A stretch of DNA of 16,731 bases from positions 1 to 16,731 of the forward strand of contig JAJXZA010000374.1 of NCBI GenBank assembly GCA_021780285.1. The letters run 5' to 3'. Position 1 is the first letter of the stretch, and the number at the start of each line of letters is the position of its first letter. Below, in pieces: positions 7,540 to 14,807 of this stretch. The notes below the pieces were generated by a model. It was given only the letters and a program-made list of their open reading frames with translations. It searched no databases and was not told the DNA's origin. The DNA is from Planctomycetota bacterium (GTDB lineage Bacteria; Planctomycetota; Phycisphaerae; WQYP01). The translations under genes were made by a program, and so were the position numbers.

Positions 7540-7875
7540 ATGAACATTTTACAACCTCAAACGCATCTTCGGGGTAATTACGCGCAGATATGCGAACGGC
7601 TAAAACGCGTTCGTATGCAAGTGTGCGGTCGCCGCGGTCAGTCGCGTTTTGCCTATCTTCTGGGGCTTTCACCGTCAACCTACAACTACTACGAAAAAGG
7701 GCGGGTGCCGCCCGTGGAAGTCCTGGACTTGGCATCTAAAGTAAGCGGCGCTCCGATGATGTGGCTTATTCGTGGTGAGCCGGATACCTTCAACGTCGGA
7801 TCTCTTGCGTATATTGTCGGCGAACTGCCGCTGAAAGAAAAACTTGCCGACGACGAAGCCGCGCAGCCTTCTTGA
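7540..7875 (+). CDS. XRE-family helix-turn-helix transcriptional regulator
   Basis: The 111-residue protein has one Cro/CI-type helix-turn-helix at about 20-80: ICERLKRVRMQ, GQSRFAYLLGLSPSTYNYYE, KGRVPPVEVLDLASKVSG, then MMWLIRGE. The SPSTYNYYEKGRVPP recognition segment is characteristic of XRE proteins. A short C-terminal tail of about 30 residues has no recognisable ligand or oligomerisation domain. It should bind DNA as a dimer. Start choice: ATG at 7540 has GGAG six bases upstream, and the frame extends 23 codons further upstream without homology. Its own leader carries two adjacent palindromes that could be its operator. It lies between the TlpA-like gene and dsbD on the same strand, so it may control the thiol-redox genes, but there is no direct evidence for that. 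Confidence 0.85.
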   Translation: MNILQPQTHLRGNYAQICERLKRVRMQVCGRRGQSRFAYLLGLSPSTYNYYEKGRVPPVEVLDLASKVSGAPMMWLIRGEPDTFNVGSLAYIVGELPLKEKLADDEAAQPS

Positions 7876-8032
7876 CGTTCGGCGCGCAGTTTTATTGGTT
7901 TGGCAGATTGGCGGTGGAAGTTATCAACCGCGATCGAGCGAGCAAGAAGGTATATCTGATCCCATGCTTCCAGGCGGCTTGGCGGTTTGCCCAAGCTGCG
8001 ATCATTCATTTGAACAACTCTTTACCGACAAT

Positions 8033-8061
8033 TTATAGGCAAACGTATCTTACGTTATGAT
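8033..8061 (+). promoter_or_regulatory. Weak candidate promoter upstream of dsbD
   Basis: TTATAG (8033-8038) and TATGAT (8056-8061, five of six matches) are spaced by 17 bp, giving a leader of about 50 bases. The -35 is poor. The rest of the 242 bp between the XRE gene and dsbD shows no credible gene. Confidence 0.3.
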
Positions 8062-8117
8062 ATTGGCAGGCTTCGCGCCTTTTCGTTGCGCAAGCCAAAT
8101 AGAACTCCAGATGGAGG

Positions 8118-10037
8118 ATGGTGCGTTTGTTAAAGATACAAATCAGCGGAAACCGGCAGTCGCGGATGCTCAAGTCGCTTATTCATCTGATGGTTGGAGC
8201 TATCGTTGGTTTGGTTGCAGTGTGCATCGCGGCAAATCCAGCTTTGGCGCAGCCGATTCAAGCGTTTAACGCCAGCATGAGTGTGCAGCCCGCACAATTC
8301 GCTCCTGGAAAATCAGGCAAGTTGACGATACATGTGACCGTAACCCAAGGCTTTCATATTCAGAGCAACAAGCCGCTGGACAGCTTTCTGCAGGCTACTG
8401 TGGTTAAGCCGGTGGCGTCGCCGGGAATAATATTTGGCAAGGTCGTATATCCCAATGCGGTGCTTATTCCTGCGCCGCCAGGCGTTACCTCCGCGGGCAA
8501 GCTCTCGATTTTTGATGGCGTCATTGAGATGACAATTCCATTTAAGGTAACACCCGCGGCGGCCGGCGGCCAACGCACCTTAAAAGCCAACATCACTGCC
8601 CAGGGCTGCAACGCCGATTCTTGTGTCGCTCCCAAAACGCTGTGGTTGGCGGTGCGCATCAACGTCACCACGGCGGCGGGCAAGAACCAGGTTGTTACGC
8701 CGCAGGCGGTTAATAATGTCAGCGTTCCAACGGTTCCTGTTGCGGCGGCACTCCCAGCCGCTTCAAGTGATTTAAAGCTTATTGAATCGCGGCCATATTC
8801 GCCGTCAACTGTAGTGCACCAAAAGTCGCTTTGGCAGTGGATGGTCATTGCGCTATTGGCCGGGCTTATCATGAATGTGATGCCCTGTGTGTTACCGGTT
8901 ATTCCGTTAAAAGTGCTTTCGCTGGTTCAGCAGGCTCATGGTGATGCGCGCGTGGCCATGCGTCATGGCTTGGTGTACAGCGCGGGAGTATTGACGCTCT
9001 TTTGGCTGCTCGCGGGCGTGGTGGTGGGCTATCGCATCTATGCGCACAAAACATTTGTGTATGGATCGCAATTTCAACACCCGGCCGTTACGCTCATATT
9101 GGCGCTGATTGTGCTGGTTTTTGCACTGTCGCTGCTGGGGGTTTGGACGCTCTCTCCGCCGCAAGCCGTGTATAAATTGGATGATGCTCGCCGGCAACAC
9201 GGCGGTTATCTCAGCTCGTTTGGGATGGGCTTGCTGGCCACCGCGCTTACAACACCGTGCAGCGTGCCATTTCTGGGCGGCTTGTTGGCCTGGGTGTTGA
9301 GTTTGTCGGCCGGAGGCATTGTCGGGTTTTTTACGCTGCTGGGCATTGGCATGGCTCTGCCATTTTTAATTTTGGCAAGCTATCCCAAACTCCTTCGCTT
9401 TGTGCCGCGGGCCGGTCGCTGGACGGATGTGTTTAAGCAACTGATCGGCCTGGTGATGCTTGGCGTGACGTTGTATCTGCTGACCACGCTGCCTGATTTA
9501 ACTTATATAAAATTCGGCTTGCTTACCGCGCTGCTGGTGGCCATAGCGTGCTGGATTTGGGGGCAGGGGCCTTCGGTCAATTCTCCGTTCTGGCTGCTAT
9601 GGTCGGTGCGCGGCATGGCGGTGGTGTTGACGGGCGCGGCTGTTTGGGGGGCTTCGCTGGTACTCTTTAAAGGCGACGATGCGCCGCGTGGATGGCGTAA
9701 CTTCAGCGTTTCGGCCATGGACCAGGCGTTGGCGGCCGGTCACCCCGTGATGGTAGATTTCACCGCCAGGTGGTGCATTAACTGCCACTACATCAAACAA
9801 ACAGTGCTTGAAAGCGCCGCCGCCAAAGCTGCTTACAAAAGATATGGCGTGGTTTTGCTGCGGGCGGATATGACGGTTACGAACCCGCCGGTCAATCTTC
9901 TGCTGAAAAAGCTGGGCGGGTATTCGATCCCATTTTTGGCGATCTTTTCGCCGGGCAGTCCATATCATCCGGCCACACTGCGCGATTTTTACTCTGTGCA
10001 ATCTGTTGTGCGCGATCTTCAGCACGCGGCGGGGTAG
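8118..10037 (+). CDS. dsbD: Thiol:disulfide interchange protein DsbD
   Basis: The 639-residue protein has all three DsbD modules. After a signal sequence (about 17-45, ending NPALA-QP) comes an N-terminal immunoglobulin-like domain with the redox pair C164/C169 in AQGCNADSCVAPKT. The central membrane module has eight or so helices and carries the two buried cysteines in MNVMPCVLPVIPLK (C257) and LTTPCSVPFLGG (C381). The C-terminal thioredoxin domain has FTARWCINCH (C553, C556) and a cis-Pro loop, GGYSIPFLAIF. DsbD moves electrons from cytoplasmic thioredoxin across the membrane to extracytoplasmic partners, and the TlpA-like protein encoded upstream is a natural candidate. Start: ATG 8118 directly abuts GGAGG (8113-8117), which is too close for normal spacing. 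GTG 8121, TTG 8127 or ATG 8166 are alternatives, and all keep the signal peptide. Confidence 0.94.
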   Translation: MVRLLKIQISGNRQSRMLKSLIHLMVGAIVGLVAVCIAANPALAQPIQAFNASMSVQPAQFAPGKSGKLTIHVTVTQGFHIQSNKPLDSFLQATVVKPVASPGIIFGKVVYPNAVLIPAPPGVTSAGKLSIFDGVIEMTIPFKVTPAAAGGQRTLKANITAQGCNADSCVAPKTLWLAVRINVTTAAGKNQVVTPQAVNNVSVPTVPVAAALPAASSDLKLIESRPYSPSTVVHQKSLWQWMVIALLAGLIMNVMPCVLPVIPLKVLSLVQQAHGDARVAMRHGLVYSAGVLTLFWLLAGVVVGYRIYAHKTFVYGSQFQHPAVTLILALIVLVFALSLLGVWTLSPPQAVYKLDDARRQHGGYLSSFGMGLLATALTTPCSVPFLGGLLAWVLSLSAGGIVGFFTLLGIGMALPFLILASYPKLLRFVPRAGRWTDVFKQLIGLVMLGVTLYLLTTLPDLTYIKFGLLTALLVAIACWIWGQGPSVNSPFWLLWSVRGMAVVLTGAAVWGASLVLFKGDDAPRGWRNFSVSAMDQALAAGHPVMVDFTARWCINCHYIKQTVLESAAAKAAYKRYGVVLLRADMTVTNPPVNLLLKKLGGYSIPFLAIFSPGSPYHPATLRDFYSVQSVVRDLQHAAG

Positions 10038-10169
10038 ATTTTGCCCAGGCCCGGCGGGCTGGTGGTAGCCTTGCGTTAATCAATAGATACGCCGCCTTTG
10101 AAGCAATGAGCCGTTATTTGGTATTGGATTTATCGGCAGGATAAGCCCATGGCAATGATGCAGGGTAGC

Positions 10170-10198
10170 TTGACCACAACGCAATGGGCCGCAACAAT
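10170..10198 (+). promoter_or_regulatory. Candidate promoter for tRNA-Ser
   Basis: TTGACC (10170-10175) and AACAAT (10193-10198) are spaced by 17 bp, about 35 bases before the mature tRNA. Five and four of six positions match the consensus. Confidence 0.4.
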
Positions 10199-10232
10199 AG
10201 AGGACGTTGCCGCGTTGGTTTTGCCGACGTCT

Positions 10233-10319
10233 GGAGAGATGGCTGAGTGGCTGAAGGCGCCGGTTTCGAAAACCGGTTAGGGCGCAAGTCCTACTAGGGT
10301 TCGAATCCCTATCTCTCCG
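10233..10319 (+). tRNA. tRNA-Ser (anticodon CGA)
   Basis: The 87-base gene folds as a complete cloverleaf. The acceptor GGAGAGA pairs with TCTCTCC. The anticodon arm is CCGGT-TTCGAAA-ACCGG, giving anticodon CGA, which reads UCG. A long variable arm (TAGG..CCTA) is typical of serine tRNA, and the T arm is TAGGG-TTCGAAT-CCCTA. The discriminator base is G and CCA is not encoded. No duplicated 3' end, as would mark a tRNA-targeted integration, was noticed elsewhere in the window. Confidence 0.97.
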
Positions 10320-11016
10320 TTTACCTTTGTAACATGTCGCGATGGTGCGTTTTGCATCCGCCAAAGACGCCGTTGATGCTTGGTACCTTGCGGACGCCGC
10401 GCTGCGCCAATGCCCGTCGGTTCCTCAAAAACCGTCACACCTTGTGCTCCTGTAAAGCCGCCAGCGCACTTATCTCGCCGAGGCATCTCGATAGCCATCA
10501 AGACTGCTGCACGTCTTGGCCGTTGGCACCGCGATGATTCTCCGCCACACTGTGATAGGTATGCCACTTACGGTTCTAGAATCGCTTGTTGGCGCGCTTG
10601 AATATTCGCGGCGCGATCGCAAATCACATCAACGAAAAAAAGGGGGTCGGTCTCCAGTACAAGGATTTTCAGAGGCAAAACCACATTTAGTTTGCAACCA
10701 GAGCCGAAAAAGTTGCAGCGACTCTCGAAATTGAGCGCAAAGTGTGAAAGTCGGGCTAAATGATCTTATACTCGACTGCTCAACCTTTGCCTGTCGAGTC
10801 AAGGAAGGCGACATTCCGATTATGGTAGGAATCAAATTATCAGATTTGAGGCAGGGATACCGAAATCCCGACTCAGCAGGGAGCCGATGATCGGGGCTTT
10901 CGCGCAGCAGCTGCCTCGCTCATATTCTGGCCGATGCAAAAAAGACTGCATAATCTGCCTTGGGCCGTTTTGCGTATAGAAGTTGGTCAATACACTTGCC
11001 TTGCATAGGGCGAAAA
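10320..11016. other. Gene-poor 700 bp stretch after tRNA-Ser
   Basis: No credible gene is seen on either strand. One short plus-strand frame (about 10470-10600) reads RGISIAIKTAARLGRWH then DRYATY, which loosely recalls the end of a tyrosine recombinase; this is weak. Later there are short perfect inverted repeats: TGCAAC/GTTGCA (10693-10717), ACTCGAC/GTCGAGT (10770-10799) and TCAAAT/ATTTGA near 10830-10848. A TATACT at 10767-10772 with GTGAAA 17 bp upstream could be a promoter for an unrecognised small RNA. The stretch may be decayed DNA or hold a small RNA; I cannot decide. Confidence 0.4.
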
Positions 11017-11022
11017 TATACT
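10996..11022 (+). promoter_or_regulatory. Candidate promoter for the glycosyltransferase gene
   Basis: TATACT (11017-11022) is preceded by TTGCCT (10996-11001) with a short 15 bp spacer. The leader would be about 25 bases. The -10 is good and the spacing poor. Confidence 0.35.
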
Positions 11023-11053
11023 ATGGGCATGGGTGACGAATACGAGGCGTAGC

Positions 11054-11797
11054 ATGAATGTACTTATTGCCATTCCGGTTTTTAACGAAGAAAAGTACCT
11101 GGCGCGGGTGCTTTCGCAGGTTTTAACCTATAACCCCCGGGTGCTGGTGGTTGATGATGGCTCAACTGATGCCACCCCGGCCATTCTCCGCCAAATGCCC
11201 CGGATACAGGTGCTGCGCCATCCCGAAAACGCCGGCTATGGCCAAAGCATCATTGATGCGCTGCGCTTTGGGCAACACAACGGCTACGATTGGGTTATCA
11301 CCATGGATTGCGACGAGCAGCACGAGCCTGCCATGATACCCTCATTCTTACGCCGCATAAGGCGCAGTGGGGCGGATATCATCAGCGGATCGCGCTACCT
11401 CGCCCCGCGGTCTTTTGCCGGTTCTGCGGCGCCGGCCGACCGTCGCACCATCAACCAGCTTATGACGCAAACCATTAACAAGCATCTTGGCTTGTCGCTC
11501 ACCGATAGTTTCTGCGGCTTCAAGGCCCATCGCGTAGAATCTATGAAAAAAGTCTCCTTGAGCGAGCTGGGCTATGCTTTTCCGATGCAGCTGTGGGTGC
11601 GGGCCGTCGCGGCCGGGCTTTCTATTTCAGAATTGCCCGTCAAGCTTATTTATAACGACCCCACACGCCATTTCGGCGGCGAATTGGACGATCCCAACCA
11701 CCGGCTTCGCCACTACCTGGAAGTATTTTTCCGCGAGCTTGGTGCCGTGCGGTCTGCAGAACCTGCCGGCCAGACTGCTTTCGCGTGCTGCGCCTGA
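11054..11797 (+). CDS. Family 2 glycosyltransferase (DPM1/DolP-mannosyltransferase-like)
   Basis: The 247-residue GT-A protein opens with MNVLIAIPVFNEEKYL and continues with VLVVDDGSTDAT (nucleotide-binding Asp) and the metal-binding ITMDCDEQHEP, the counterpart of the MDxDxQH motif in polyprenyl-phosphate mannosyl and glucosyl transferases. GSRY and a DSFCGFKAHR segment follow, as in that group. It lacks C-terminal membrane helices, like the single-domain DPM1 type. It probably moves a sugar from a nucleotide donor to a lipid carrier at the cytoplasmic face of the membrane. The donor cannot be read from the sequence. Start: ATG 11054 has GAGG six bases upstream. A GTG at 11033 would add seven residues without homology. 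The TGA stop is 17 bp before the second repeat element. Confidence 0.88.
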   Translation: MNVLIAIPVFNEEKYLARVLSQVLTYNPRVLVVDDGSTDATPAILRQMPRIQVLRHPENAGYGQSIIDALRFGQHNGYDWVITMDCDEQHEPAMIPSFLRRIRRSGADIISGSRYLAPRSFAGSAAPADRRTINQLMTQTINKHLGLSLTDSFCGFKAHRVESMKKVSLSELGYAFPMQLWVRAVAAGLSISELPVKLIYNDPTRHFGGELDDPNHRLRHYLEVFFRELGAVRSAEPAGQTAFACCA

Positions 11798-11814
11798 TGC
11801 CTCTGAGGTGCCAG

Positions 11815-12092
11815 GAGCCTGTCCAAGTAATCGCCGGGTTGCGACGGCATGATTTTTGGCACGCATCGAGTAGCGGTGGCACAAGCGTACCTGACGCAGA
11901 TGGTACTCCGAGGAGCCGCGCCGCAGAGGGGGGGGGCAAAAAGCATGCCGCCCTGCGGGGTGGGTCTGAAATGCCCCGTCTGCTTTGTTGTCGGATCTCG
12001 CAGACTCATTATTCAGAGTCGGCTCGATCCTCCGCCGCGCATCCGGGGCATTTCAGCCCCATCGCAATCCCGGCCATTACTCGGACAGGCTC
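11815..12092 (-). mobile_element. MITE-like element, copy 2 (278 bp, inverted relative to copy 1)
   Basis: Read on the minus strand this is the same element as 5522-5807. The first ~200 bases are nearly identical, with a handful of substitutions and a longer C run. A more divergent stretch follows near the far end and lacks most of the 16 bp palindrome of copy 1. The last ~25 bases are identical. The nested hairpin is preserved. The flanks are CCAG and CTAA, so any 4 bp target duplication has decayed or the copy is a rearranged end. It lies 17 bp after the glycosyltransferase stop and 57 bp before the next start codon. Confidence 0.85.
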
Positions 12093-12149
12093 CTAAGGTC
12101 GCGGCCTCTCAAACAGACCTCCAAAATCGCTCCAGCGCAACAGAGCACT

Positions 12150-13898
12150 ATGACCCACACAGGCCATTGGCAGATGCACAATCAGCATATATCCAGTAAC
12201 TTTAGCGGCATGAAAAGTTCTGCGCAGAGCCAATTCGCCTCCCTCACGCCTTCGCTGCCGGCAGCACAGGCAAATTGGCTGCGTCCCGACCCTGTTCACA
12301 TTAAAGTGCCGCGAAAACAGGGCGAACTCTTAATAACCCCCACGTTGTCAAATTTGGCCGCAGCGCTGGCCGCCGGCCCACCGCCCGACAGCCCGCTCTC
12401 CGCCGATCTGCGCGCAGTATCGCTCCAGGCGCGGCGCGATGTGCTCTTTGCCGCAGAGGCGTTCAGTGCCGTTATTGGCTTGGCGCCGCTTGATGTTTCG
12501 CTCGCTGTCCGCAGCGGCGCCCCGTGGGTGGTTACCGGCCATCAGGTTGAGTTTTATCACGCCGGAGTGTGGGCCAAGGTAGTCGCCGCCGATGAACTGG
12601 CCCGGCGTAGCAATGCAATTCCCTTTGATCTTCTGGTGGATCACGATGTACTCGACGAAGCGGGGTTTTATGTCCCGGTAAAACACAACAGTGAATTGCA
12701 AAAACGCTTTATTGAGTGGGACGAGCCGCACCTTGCCGGCCAGGGCTTGCCGTTGGAGTTTATCGCTGCGCCCGCCGGCCAAACCCGGCGGCAATGGTTG
12801 CAGCGGCTGCGCTCGGCCTGCTGCCTGCCGGGCGACTCCTTTGATCTTGTGCTTTCTACTCTAGCTGAAAGCCCTTTTACTGATTATGTCAGTTGGCTTG
12901 GCGAAGCGCGAAAACGCCTCGAAAGCGATTTGGGCATTCACGTCAATTACCTGCGAACAAGCCAACTATGCAGCCAGCCGGGCTGGTTTGGTTTTGTGGC
13001 CCTGTGGCTGCAAAATGCCCGGGAATGGGCTGGCCTGTACAACGCTGCCGTCGAACGCTACCGCCAACGTCATGGCATAACGGCGCCCAATCAGCCGCTG
13101 CCGCCGCTCCACTGCTCCGCAGAAATTGTGGAAATGCCTTTCTGGCTGTATGGCCAGGGGCAGCGCCGCGGCCGCATGATGGCCGCGCTGGCTGGCGACA
13201 CCATCAAATTGCTGACCTCAACCTGCGAAATTCTTCTGCCGCCGTTAACCATGATCTCTCCGCTGGAAGCCGGCAATCTGCTGCAGCAGCAATGCAATCA
13301 GCAGGGCCTGTACATCAGGCCGCGGGTGCTCACACTCACCATTTTTGTTCGGCTGTTGGTGGCGGATGTGTTTATCCATGGCATTGGCGGCGCGCTCTAC
13401 GACCAAATAAGCGACGACCTACTCGCGGGCTTGTTTGGCTGCGGCGGGGCTTATGGCTGCGTATCGGCGGCGTGGCTCTTACCGCTGCAGCCAGCCGCTC
13501 ATACCGATGCATCACCCTCGTGGCTTCGCTGGCAGCTTCATCATCTGCGGCACAATCCGCAATTAACCCTTAGTGCTGCAAGCTCCGGCGCTACCGAACT
13601 GTTGCAATTGCGGCAAAAGGCTTTGACCGTGCTCCAGAGCAAGCCGCCCCAATCGCCCGCGGGCGGCGCTAATACGATAAACCGATTGGCTCGGCTCCAG
13701 GCTTTTCGTCAGCTTCATCAAACGCTTGACGAGCTTGAAAAATACAACAATCCCGCAATTAACCAACTGCAGGCGCAGTTGCGCATGGCCGAGCTTAGCC
13801 AAAAGGAGCAGGCCGCAGCCCGGTGGCGGGAATATTATTTTGCGCTTCACCAGCGCAGTTCGCTGGTGCATCTGGTAAATTGCATTCGTCATTCTTAA
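12150..13898 (+). CDS. BshC-like conserved protein (putative bacillithiol-type cysteine ligase relative)
   Basis: The 582-residue protein shows WVVTGHQVEFYHAGVWAK (T129-G-H-Q), which parallels VTGQQ...GPLYTxxK of BshC, and LLVDHDVLDEA (D164-H-D), which parallels its EDHD segment. Later come RPRVLTLTIFVRLLVADVFI, then HGIGGALYDQ (H410), and a C-terminal coiled coil (about 515-565, LDELEKYNNPAINQLQAQL). BshC adds cysteine to glucosaminyl-malate in bacillithiol synthesis, in the cytoplasm. The resemblance here is distant and the FIHGIGGAxYD motif belongs to an uncharacterised branch, so the substrate is unsure. No bshA or bshB gene is visible. Start is uncertain: ATG 12150, 12174 and 12210 all lack a clear ribosome site. 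The frame is open back to 11985 inside the upstream repeat element, but those codons are repeat-derived. The gene is followed closely by the HAD gene. Confidence 0.65.
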   Translation: MTHTGHWQMHNQHISSNFSGMKSSAQSQFASLTPSLPAAQANWLRPDPVHIKVPRKQGELLITPTLSNLAAALAAGPPPDSPLSADLRAVSLQARRDVLFAAEAFSAVIGLAPLDVSLAVRSGAPWVVTGHQVEFYHAGVWAKVVAADELARRSNAIPFDLLVDHDVLDEAGFYVPVKHNSELQKRFIEWDEPHLAGQGLPLEFIAAPAGQTRRQWLQRLRSACCLPGDSFDLVLSTLAESPFTDYVSWLGEARKRLESDLGIHVNYLRTSQLCSQPGWFGFVALWLQNAREWAGLYNAAVERYRQRHGITAPNQPLPPLHCSAEIVEMPFWLYGQGQRRGRMMAALAGDTIKLLTSTCEILLPPLTMISPLEAGNLLQQQCNQQGLYIRPRVLTLTIFVRLLVADVFIHGIGGALYDQISDDLLAGLFGCGGAYGCVSAAWLLPLQPAAHTDASPSWLRWQLHHLRHNPQLTLSAASSGATELLQLRQKALTVLQSKPPQSPAGGANTINRLARLQAFRQLHQTLDELEKYNNPAINQLQAQLRMAELSQKEQAAARWREYYFALHQRSSLVHLVNCIRHS

Positions 13899-13899
13899 T

Positions 13900-13918
13900 G
13901 CCCGCCGCTGGCGCGGGC
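13900..13918 (+). other. GC hairpin between the BshC-like and HAD genes
   Basis: GCCCGC-CGCTGGC-GCGGGC is a perfect 6 bp stem directly after the TAA stop and about 20 bp before the HAD start. No T-run follows, so it is not a classic terminator. It may be an mRNA-stabilising or attenuating structure in a dicistronic message. Confidence 0.45.
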
Positions 13919-13937
13919 CTGTATCGGAAGGATTGCA

Positions 13938-14696
13938 ATGGTTGAGGCTGTATTATTTGATCTTGCCTATACGTTGCTGAACTATGGCGACTTGCAGCCC
14001 CGCGAGCTTTTTGAAAAGGGCGCCCGTGACAGCTACAGCTACCTCAAAGGGCTTCACACCGACGTGCCATCCTACGAGGTGTACCTGCAGGCTAATTTGC
14101 GAGCGTATCGGCGGGGCTACATATGGGCCAACATCCGCCGTCGCGACTTTAACGCCATGACGGTCATGAATCGCGTGCTTAAAGGTTTTGGAATAGAACT
14201 GCATCCATTTGAAACCCGCGCTCTGGCATGGCGCTGGTACCAGCCGGTGCTAAAGCAAACCTCCGTAGATGCCAAAACCCCCGCCACTCTGCGAAAACTT
14301 GCGGACGCGGGCATCAAAATGGCTATCGTGTCAAATACCTGTGTGCCGGGGCACTGCCTTGATCGCCACCTTGAACGCGAGCACCTCCTGGCTTACTTTC
14401 CGGTACGGGTGTATTCATCTGAAACCACCATTCGCAAGCCGCACCCCGAGATTTTTCATCTGGCGCTGCGTCAACTCAATGTGGTGCCGTCACATGCGGT
14501 TTTTGTCGGCGATTTGCCCGCCAAAGACATCCGCGGCGCACGCCGTGCCGGCATGCAATCAGTCTGGAAAGCTCCCGCCGATCATGTGCCGCGCCAAAAA
14601 AACCATCATGGCGCCGATTTTGTCATCCGCAGCATCTGCGAACTCCCCACCACGCTGGCGTCCATTCTGCCGCACGGCCTTGCGCTCGCCCAGTAA
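13938..14696 (+). CDS. HAD-superfamily hydrolase, second catalytic Asp replaced by Ala
   Basis: The 252-residue protein has the HAD motifs in order: VLFDLAYTLL (nucleophile D8), MAIVSNT (S132), TIRKPHPEIF (K167) and FVGDLPAKDIRGA (D192, D197). A helical cap of type I lies between the first two motifs (about 20-115). In phosphatases motif I is DxDxT, with the second Asp as acid/base. Here that residue is Ala10 (DLAYT). Phosphonatases (DWAGT) and haloacid dehalogenases also lack it, so either a non-phosphatase reaction or a weakened enzyme is possible; the substrate is unknown. The start is well supported by GGAAGGA five bases upstream of the ATG. The gene lies 39 bp after the BshC-like gene and is probably cotranscribed. 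Confidence 0.88.
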   Translation: MVEAVLFDLAYTLLNYGDLQPRELFEKGARDSYSYLKGLHTDVPSYEVYLQANLRAYRRGYIWANIRRRDFNAMTVMNRVLKGFGIELHPFETRALAWRWYQPVLKQTSVDAKTPATLRKLADAGIKMAIVSNTCVPGHCLDRHLEREHLLAYFPVRVYSSETTIRKPHPEIFHLALRQLNVVPSHAVFVGDLPAKDIRGARRAGMQSVWKAPADHVPRQKNHHGADFVIRSICELPTTLASILPHGLALAQ

Positions 14697-14807
14697 GGCT
14701 CGCCGGACTTTTAACAAGTTAAGCCGTATCAACAAGCCAATAATTGCCGCCCGCCAGCAGCCGCTGCTCATTGGCCATACCGCGCCGATGCTTCTACAAT
14801 AGCAGCC

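Noticed and set aside
10080..10364. Minus-strand frame reading RDSNPSRTCALTGFRN
   Set aside because: This is antisense translation of the tRNA-Ser gene, a well-known false protein.
5522..12092. The two MITE copies as ends of one composite transposon
   Set aside because: The interval holds a tRNA and housekeeping-type genes, no transposase, and the outer flanks do not form a target duplication (CTAG versus CTAA, while copy 1 has its own CTAG pair).
12893..13573. Plus-strand frame of 226 codons
   Set aside because: Alternative frame inside the BshC-like gene, with no motifs.
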